Below are positions 56,310 through 64,000 of a stretch of 64,000 nt of DNA, in pieces; position 1 is the first letter of the stretch; each line of letters begins with the position of its first letter. A model generated the notes under the pieces. It made no database searches. It was not told where the DNA came from and saw only the letters and a list, made by a program, of their open reading frames with translations. The translations under genes and the position numbers were made by a program. The DNA comes from Megaustenia siamemsis (Eukaryota; Mollusca; Gastropoda; Stylommatophora; Ariophantidae). The stretch is from assembly GCA_032433765.1 (NCBI GenBank), contig JAVIAB010000024.1:9048821-9112820 (forward strand). Reading direction: 5' to 3'.

Positions 56310-57050
56310 TGTCCAACGCGCTTTAGAGATAGCTGTGACATTAATGGAGCGGATATGGGGGAATTCCCGACTTGAGTGAAACTGATTTCATTAACACAAC
56401 AGATACATATTTGTGCAATAATTGTAATACGACACCAAAGGAGTGCACCGACATTATAGCACTCCCGGCAGGCAGAATAGTCAAAGCTGTCAGTGCTGTA
56501 TACGTTATGACCACGAGTAGCATGACGATGGAGGTGATGGCAGTGACTAGGGGATTCGTCTGTTTGGGCCCATAAGACTACAAACACGCCTGGATACTGA
56601 GTGTTCGATGAGCATCATAAGAAAAGTGAAGCCGGGCTCTGTATGCAGGCAATGGGTAGAGTCATTACAGAAGTCAAGAATACGTAGTGTCACCTTTGTC
56701 TAAATCCCTGGACATGCGGGAGTACGGGGAAATGAAATAGCGGCGTTGTCGTTGAGGACCGGCAACCAATGGATCGGGCAGACATCATCAATGCCCTTCA
56801 AGATGTGGGAAGGGCACAGGACTTCGACAACCATGAGTCCACGTCACTACTTGAAATGAAAAGTAATAGAAGTTAAGATGTGCATAGCCCGAAACGCGAA
56901 ACTTAGTAGCCGTGTAAGAAGACTTATCAACCAACACAGACCTGGAGTCGTCAGTCGCTGGACGCTGCGGGGCTTGCTGAGAAGGCACATATGGGCATGT
57001 TCGAAGTGTAACGATGATGACCTGAAAATAACCCAAGAACTTAATACATA
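56310..57050 (+). mobile_element. Line-H, most complete RNase H copy
   Basis: Plus strand: GRIVKAVSAVYVMTTSSMTM EVMAVTRGFVCLG at about 56475-56570 carries the glutamate of the D-E-D-D RNase H site (M-E-V-M-A). Then HAWILS with the following aspartate lost, PGHAGVRGNEIA at 56707-56742 (last motif), RRLINQHRPGVVSRWTLRGL, and CSKCNDDDLKITQ. RNase H after RT is as in I-clade LINEs. Frame breaks at 56575-56600 and 56745. Confidence 0.8.
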
Positions 57051-57596
57051 TTTGAGTTTAAATCTTCACTGTTCCCCTTTCAAATCAAAATCGAATTCTC
57101 TTCATTTTTGTGTTCTCCAGGTTCTTCCTGTCACAAATTGTACTGCGTGTCATGTTGTAAGTCACGTGATCAAGAACATGCATTAACACGAATCAGAAAT
57201 TACATTTAAACGTTTTACACTTCATTACTTTCATTATGTATTAAGCAAAACTGTGATTTGTATCTTTAAATAATATGTTTTAAAACAGTGAAATGAAAAT
57301 AATTATGTATGCCAAGCAAGCATATAACAACAGCAATACTATGCTACACTTTTGAAAGTGGCAGTATGTCACGTGTACGGCAAAATCATTGAAAAAAAGC
57401 AATGACATCGATTTAAAATATACATCAAGACACGAGAACTGCGGTGCTACATAAGAAATAATCATTTATATACAATGTACTATTGGCAGAATTGAACGAT
57501 TTGCTATTCACAAGGTGTGATAGGCAGACGGACAGGTATACAAATGGACGAATAGACAGGAGCAGATAGACACATAGAGACACAGATTAGATATAG
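57051..57596. other. No recognised feature
   Basis: AT-rich, unassigned. Confidence 0.4.
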
Positions 57597-57667
57597 TTGG
57601 TTGGTTGGTTGGTTGGTTGGTTGGTTGGTTGGTTGGTTGGTTGGTTGGTTGGTTGGTTGGTTGGTTG
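57597..57667. repeat. GGTT microsatellite, about 17 units
   Basis: Perfect TTGG run directly at the 3' side of Rep-2. Confidence 0.95.
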
Positions 57668-58045
57668 TTTGCGTTCGCCCGAAGACTAAAGTATTCTAAA
57701 GTATCGTGGTAGACTAGAATATTTCTCTTCGTCATCCGACCTTACAAGGACGTAGTGGACGTGTCTGAGTTGTGTTGTGGTTTGCAGTATAACTGTTATA
57801 TTTGCGCCTTTCGGCCCAACACATCCGACTTCAGTACGACATTTTTGAGTACCGGGTTGTCTTCCCTCTTCGATCCCTGCACGCTTGGCCAGACTAGGCA
57901 GGTTAGTCTGTTACTGGAGGCACAGCGCTGAGAGGTGGAGAAAGGGTCTGGATGGTTTTGGTTCACTGATCCTGGCGCAAGCCATCAGCTGTGGGTCTAT
58001 GACAACTTCCAGCTCTGGTGCTGGTACGCGCGCCTTCCCCTCCCG
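57668..58045 (-). mobile_element. Rep-2 with AACC (minus) tail
   Basis: GCGTTCGCCCGAAGACTAAA GTA at left, TTGCGCCTTTCGGCCCAACA CA inside, GCGCGCCTTCCCC at right. Confidence 0.8.
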
Positions 58046-58107
58046 ATTAGATATAAAGACAGAAAATGGGGAGAACTTTCTGAATGACAGACAGACAGAC
58101 ACACAGA

Positions 58108-59038
<931 letters not shown>

Positions 59039-59495
59039 ACTAAACATACACACAAACAGTCAGACGGATGGACGGATGGACTCAGAGATAGATCAATGAC
59101 ATAGTTTGCAGTGCTTGCTGTAGGACATCATTTATTGTCCTGTCTGAGAGATCAACTAGACGGTGACCCCCTCTCTTGATGCTACAGCTGAAAATGAAGC
59201 ACACGTTTCGTTAGAATAGACCTCAGCAGAGACTGTACTTTAATCCATTGACGTTAAGCCCAACCAGTTTGTATCTTTCTGATTTTACTCATAAGGTCTC
59301 TCAGAAAGCACACATGTTTAAAGTCTGTGTCTCAAGCTATGGTAATGCCTTAGTCACACTCATCATTTCCTTGGTCAAACTACTTGTAGTCAGTGTGGAG
59401 GCACCACTGTCTTCCTTCACAGTTCTGCCTCAAACATGAGCCGTGAAAGTCCACGAGCTAAGTACGTGCAGCAAAACAGGCCTTTACAATGTAAG
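59039..59495. other. No recognised feature
   Basis: Unassigned, no motif in the 63-codon plus frame. Confidence 0.4.
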
Positions 59496-60413
59496 GTACT
59501 GAATCATTAACTCGCCCTATCTCTAGATTCAATCATTAACTCGACCTCTCTTTTGATTCAATCATTAACTCGACCTCTCTCTTGATTCAATCATTAACTC
59601 GACCTCTCTCTTGATTCAATCATTAACTCGACCTACCTCATGAATGAATCATTAGCGCCAACTACATCTTGATACAATCATTGGCTCCACCTACTTCATG
59701 ATACAATCTTTCACTCGCCCTACCTCTTGATTCAATCATTAGCTTCCCCTACCTCTTGATTGAAACATTAGCTCCCCCTACCTCTTGATTGAAACATTAG
59801 CTCCCCCTACCTCTTGATTGAAACATTAGCTTCCCCTACCTCTTGATTCAATCATTAGCTCCCCCTACCTCTTGATTGAAACATTAGCTCCCCCTACTTC
59901 TTGATTGAATCATTAGCTCCCCCCCCACCTCTTGATTGAATGATCAGCGCTCTCTACCTAATGATTGAATCATTAGCCCGCTCCCACCACCTCTTGATTG
60001 AAACATTAGCTCCCCCTACCTCTTGATTGAATCATTAGCTCACCCTACCTCTTGACTGAATCATTAGCTCCACTAAATCATGACTGAATCATTAGCTCCC
60101 CTATCTCATGATTGAATCATTGGCTCCCCTGACCTCATGATTGAATCATTAGCTCTCCAGACCTCATGATCGAATCATTAGCTCCCCAGACCTCATAATT
60201 GAATCATTAGCTCCCCAGATCTCATGATTAAATCATTAGCTCCCCTACCTCATGATTGAATCATTAGCTCCCCTACCTCACGATTAAATAATTTAGCTCC
60301 CGTGCCTCATGATTGAATCATTAGCTCCCCTACCTCATGATTGAATCATTAGCTCCACTACCTCATGATCGAATCATTCAGCTCCCCTACCTCTTGATTG
60401 GATCATTTACTCA
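59496..60413. repeat. 29-bp minisatellite, about 31 units
   Basis: Unit ATTAGCTCCCCCTACCTCTT GATTGAATC; left end has the CATTAACTCGACCTCTC variant, right end the CCTCATGATTGAATC variant. Confidence 0.95.
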
Positions 60414-61024
60414 CTTTTCCCTAGGGTATTCAGAATGTCAACCCTTCAGCCAGACTCGTTCATTTCCTTGCATGCCCCTGTGTCCAGAGACGAAAATGAA
60501 ACATGTACAAGTCAGTCCTGAGTTTTTTAGTAACGCTGGTCACCTTCTTTAAAAACAACCCCACAAGAATCAACACACAAGCACCAGAAATAACCGAAAG
60601 TGTTGAAATCTATCAATATTATTTATGTACATGTTACTTGGTAACTTATCACATTGGTTGTTATCACCTTAGCTGTCGAGCTTTCCTAATGTTAGCGATC
60701 GTCAAGGGAGACCACTCTTTTATTGACATATCTCTATTTCCAATAAATATTGGAATAGTGGTTGTGGTTCAAAGGTTATCGTTCTTCGTGTAATGAGAGT
60801 ATGTGCGTGAGAGATGCAATAAAATAATAAATTATACAACAATGAAAGCATATGCAATGAACCAAAGCAAAATAAAAAAAAAGTTAAACATAGTTATAAT
60901 GTCGAATTATTTCTATATTTACTAGTATCGCTCTGGTGTGGTGAGTGATATTATATTTAGAAGAGTTATCGAAATGCTAGCACAATGTGTTATTTATGAC
61001 AATTAATGTATTCCATGTAATTTA
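60414..61024. other. No recognised feature
   Basis: AT-rich, unassigned. Confidence 0.4.
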
Positions 61025-61204
61025 TTCAGAACTACAACTACCTGGGACATACTATAACCAGTGATGGAAAATGTACAACTGAAATAAACAAAAGAATAGG
61101 AATGGTAAAAAGTAATTGTAATGTCATGAAGAACATACTAACATCAAAACAAATAACACCGGGACTAAAGCTAAGAATAGCAAAATGTGACATCTTCTCA
61201 ATAT
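61025..61204 (+). mobile_element. Line-C, left of nested Line-A
   Basis: Plus strand: NYNYLGHTITSDGKCTTEIN KRIGMVKSNCNVMKNILTSK QITPGLKLRIAKCDIFS. Continues at 61488. Confidence 0.85.
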
Positions 61205-61487
61205 TTCTGTGTTATCATCAGCATGTGCCGTACCGGTTGGCGTTCGCGATCATGTCCTTCCACAATCTTCTATCCACAGTGCAGCGTATGAGTTCTGTTG
61301 TTGACTGTTTTTCATGCCACGACACCAAGTTATCCAGTAGCTCTCTTTGTCGTCCGCGATCTCTCTTTCCTTTTATTTTGCCACTGGTAACCAAGTATTC
61401 CAACTTTCCTCTTTTCATGATGTGCCCAAAAAATGTTGATTGTTTCATTCTGATGTTTTTTAAGAGCTCCCTTTTTGTGTTGGCCTC
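61205..61487 (-). mobile_element. Line-A 3' insertion inside Line-C
   Basis: Minus strand: EANTKRELLKNIRMKQSTFF GHIMKRGKLEYLVTSGKIKG KRDRGRQRE, VSWHEKQSTTELIRCTVDRR LWKDMIANANRYGT; tail GCTGATGAT at left. Flanks TATTTCTGT and TATTCCTGT give a probable 9-bp duplication with one mismatch. Confidence 0.85.
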
Positions 61488-61905
61488 TATTCCTGTATGG
61501 TTCAGAAACATGGACATTAGACAAGAAAACAGAACAGAGAATTGAAGCCTTTGAAATGTGGGTATATAGAAGAATAGGTAAATTGGGATGGAAAGAAAAG
61601 AAAACAAACGACGAAGTTTTAAAACAACTAAAAATAAAAAGAGAACTACTAAGCACAATTCAAACAAGACAAATGCGATTTTTGGGCCATGTTAAAAGAC
61701 ACAACAGCCTACTAAAAGTAATCCTGGAGGTGAAAATACAAGGTAAAAGAGGCAGAAGTAGACCAAAACTAATATGGACAAGTAACATCAAAAGATGGAC
61801 ATATCAGCCTAAAACAACCTGCACCATCAAAGCACGAGACAGAGCAGAATGGCGCTCCATGGTAGCCAAACTTCGTTGCGGAAACGGCACTCGATGATGA
61901 TGATG
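61488..61905 (+). mobile_element. Line-C, right of nested Line-A, to 3' end
   Basis: Open 140-codon frame: LYGSETWTLDKKTEQRIEAF EMWVYRRIGKLGWKEKKTND EVLKQLKIKRELLSTIQTRQ MRFLGHVKRHNSLLKVILEV KIQGKRGRSRPKLIWTSNIK RWT, KARDRAEWRSMVAKLRCGNG TR, then GATGATGATGATGA tail. Best Line-C C-terminus here. Confidence 0.9.
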
Positions 61906-62054
61906 ATGAATGTAGTGTGGTGTAATTTCTCATTTATATTAAAAATTATATATTTATATATATATTCGAGTTTCTACAGGATAATGTTAATTATGTCGTC
62001 ATTTATCATCTGTTATATCTTTGACTTTTACACCCCGATTGCTGTGAAATGTGG

Positions 62055-62460
62055 AGACTAACACAACTCACAATCTGGAAGAGACAGACCTTCATTAACG
62101 GATGCTTGTGCAGAATAAAAGGATGGACATGGGTGGACATAATCACTAACATAGAATTATCAAAAAGGATTAATAAAAAATAACGGGACAAAAAGATATA
62201 ATGAAGACGCTGTCGCTTGATAGGACACACACTGTGGAACCCAACTGAGCGTATTAAACGATATGCTCTTTTTGGAATCCCCAGGGGAAGAAACAAAGAG
62301 GAAAACCACAATATTCTTGGAGAAGACAGATGAAAGCAGAGATGAAGATGATGGGGAAGACATGTAATGATCTTAAAAGAATGGCAAGAAACAGAACGGC
62401 TTGGAAAGTGTTTGTTGAAGATCTATGCTCCACAGGGAGCTGAAAGGTAGAAGAAGATAT
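62055..62460 (+). mobile_element. Line-E 3' fragment
   Basis: Plus strand pieces: WKRQTFINGCLCRIKGWTWV DIITNIELS, WNPTERIKRYALFGIPRGRN, MMGKTCNDLKRMARNRTAWK VFVEDLCSTGS (frames corrected only by reading separate pieces), ending GCTGAAAGGTAGAAGAAGAT. Pair of 20638-21130. Confidence 0.75.
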
Positions 62461-63490
62461 CTTGACAGCGAGCCCAGTAAATTAATATTAATGAGTACAA
62501 AATAAATACTCTGGAAAACTTGTCCACACATTTCGTGTTTTCATTTCGTGTTTTCTTCTCTCTTACTTTATAAGCTCAAATCAACTTCATTGGTGGCTTC
62601 GGTGGAACTGTCTTGAAGTAACAACTCTTGGTGCACTGTGATTCATTTTGTGAAACTCAATGCAATGCAACATTACCTGCCCATATTCTGTCAGAGCAAT
62701 CAGCCGGTTAATTTCTTTAGAAGAATTATGAATTTCCGTGAATGTTTTCTAACAGTTATCTTAACATACAGGTCGTGCCGAATCGCCATAGTAGTCGCTT
62801 TATATTTGCTTCATTTATACACAGTTTAACCGACGGATCCGGAAGTTATGCCACGAGGGAGCCTAGCAAGATGGAACCTTCACTTTAAGTTTGACTTTAT
62901 TCCAACTATGTATCTTCTTTTCGCTTTACCACTTTTTTCTATTTTATTTTATTCTACAATACTTTCTTTCATTGGATATCATGTATGTTGTTTCTTTTGT
63001 CCTGATTTAAATTGCAGGTTTGGTTCTGTGTCTGCTTCCTGTTTCCGTTGCCTGCTCTTTATCCATTGAGTTTCAAATGATTCCATCTTCTATGTGTGGA
63101 TTGTACATCTCAACGCCGGCTTGCTGGACCAACCGCTTTTTTTTTACGCAAAAAAACTCCTAGACAAGTGTTAAATCTATTTGGATTCCTTGAATGTACG
63201 AGAGCTGGCTATTGGTTCTAATCATCAGGTCATTGAACGTGCAATTTTCTCTGATCTGGTCGGTTTATTCATTACGTCATCTCATTCTATCAGTGACGTC
63301 ATTATACATCACCACGTCTAATTAATTACTGGAGAGAACTGTCAACTTCATCGTGGAAAAGCGACTGCAAATCTGACCTCATGAACCAACGACCAGATGG
63401 ACGCCACTTCTGCCAGAACGGAATGGGGGCGACAGGTCAACTGCTGCAACAACAAAAAATGGCCCTTATGTCCAGCGGCGACACAGTGAA
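62461..63490. other. No recognised feature
   Basis: AT-rich with T-runs near 63140; short frames without motifs. Confidence 0.4.
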
Positions 63491-63740
63491 AGTAAGGAGC
63501 CCCAGTAACGCCAAGTGGCGTCTGGGGAATAAAGTGGTTAGTGACCATAAGTTTTTACAGACCTTCAGCACATGATTTGTGGGGTAATGTGGTCGGTATT
63601 ACGCCCGTGCCGCTTTATTTTCCAAGGAAAATTTGGGTACTCATTTAAGGCTTGGTAAACCCGGAACCGTCTGTTGGGATCAAACACTACCCCTTGTCCT
63701 TTGTAGTCCAGTTCACTAACAACTGAGTTATCGCGGCTCA
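63491..63740 (-). mobile_element. SINE-1
   Basis: AACGCCAAGTGGCGT palindrome at left extended by CCCCAG/CTGGGG arms; reverse A box near 63724-63734; head TATCGCGGCTC. B box changed to GGGATCAAAC. Flanking duplication unclear. Confidence 0.8.
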
Positions 63741-64000
63741 GCGACAGCGCAAGACATGCGGGCAAGAGCCGCATTCAGAGCTCTACCCACAGGGAAAGAC
63801 ACCCCGAAAAAACAAATCACTGCTGTCTAGCAGTTACCATCGGGAAAAGGGAAGTCAGTGGAAGAACACGAACCACGGACAGGGTTGGCCCAACAACCCT
63901 GGGCAGCATCCGCCCTACGCGAAGGTAACTTCCTACGTTAAACCTAGGTCTAGTCGCTGAAGACGGAGTGTGTCAGCTATAGCGCAGTTTTTGGGGAAAA
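63741..64000. other. Unassigned GC-richer end of window
   Basis: Less AT-rich than its surroundings. AGGGTTG-GCCCAA-CAACCCT can form a hairpin near 63882-63901. No gene recognised. Confidence 0.35.

Noticed and set aside
56341..56587. Minus-strand cysteine/histidine-rich frame as a small protein
   Set aside because: It is antisense of the Line-H RNase H region, whose plus-strand motifs explain the sequence.
63882..63901. Hairpin as terminator or RNA element
   Set aside because: A 7-bp stem alone in an unassigned eukaryotic region gives no functional support.

Overview
The window reads as intergenic, repeat-dominated DNA of an animal. It is AT-rich and holds no convincing host gene, no intron-containing gene model and no RNA gene. 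Almost every recognisable coding trace is a decayed, 5'-truncated non-LTR retrotransposon (LINE). The mix of an RNase H-bearing LINE, several RTE-like LINEs with GATG/AATG/GATA tails, tRNA-headed SINEs with a TTTAC tail and very long GATA arrays would fit a lophotrochozoan such as a gastropod mollusc, but that is inference and the species cannot be read from the sequence. LINE, SINE and repeat family names below (Line-A to Line-N, SINE-1/2, Rep-1/2/3, Short-1) are labels local to this window.

Layout. 1-13.6 kb: LINE fragments of many families on both strands, including an older EN/RT LINE (Line-N) split by a younger Line-B with a 14-bp target-site duplication; a CTTT tract, a 68-bp minisatellite, and first copies of SINE-1 and SINE-2. 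14.1-18.6 kb: a 2.1-kb pyrimidine-rich minisatellite, SINE-1, Rep-1, a 54-bp minisatellite ending in a Line-A insertion. 18.9-26.6 kb: a 526-bp TIR element (MITE), a hAT-like transposase remnant, LINE fragments, and a Line-A-inside-Line-B nest beside a SINE-1 with a perfect 15-bp duplication. 26.9-30.1 kb: a Line-C 3' end that grades directly into a 53-bp array of about 29 units, then a 14/15-bp array. 30.1-40.1 kb: SINEs, Line-G zinc-finger C-termini, a short element embedded in a TA microsatellite, a 26-bp array, a 20-bp array whose unexpanded paralogue lies next to it, and an 0.8-kb duplicated sequence. 40.3-44.0 kb: a 3.2-kb 40-bp array that starts inside the 3' region of Line-J. 44-57 kb: LINE-C/F/H/L/M fragments, a 17-bp array and Rep-1/Rep-2. 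57.6-60.4 kb: GGTT, about 0.8 kb of GATA, ATTAG and a 29-bp array. 60.4-64 kb: Line-C interrupted by Line-A, Line-E, SINE-1 and unassigned sequence.

The strongest theme is that retroposon 3' ends and tandem arrays are physically the same sequence at several places. The 53-bp array is built from the last 53 bp of Line-C, the 40-bp array grows out of Line-J 3' sequence, and Line-L shows an early stage with its terminal 134 bp present twice. Microsatellite-like tails (GATG, AATG, GATA, TTTAC, GGTT/GCAA) mark the 3' ends of the other families. Long open frames crossing the arrays are by-products of repeat composition and are not annotated as genes.
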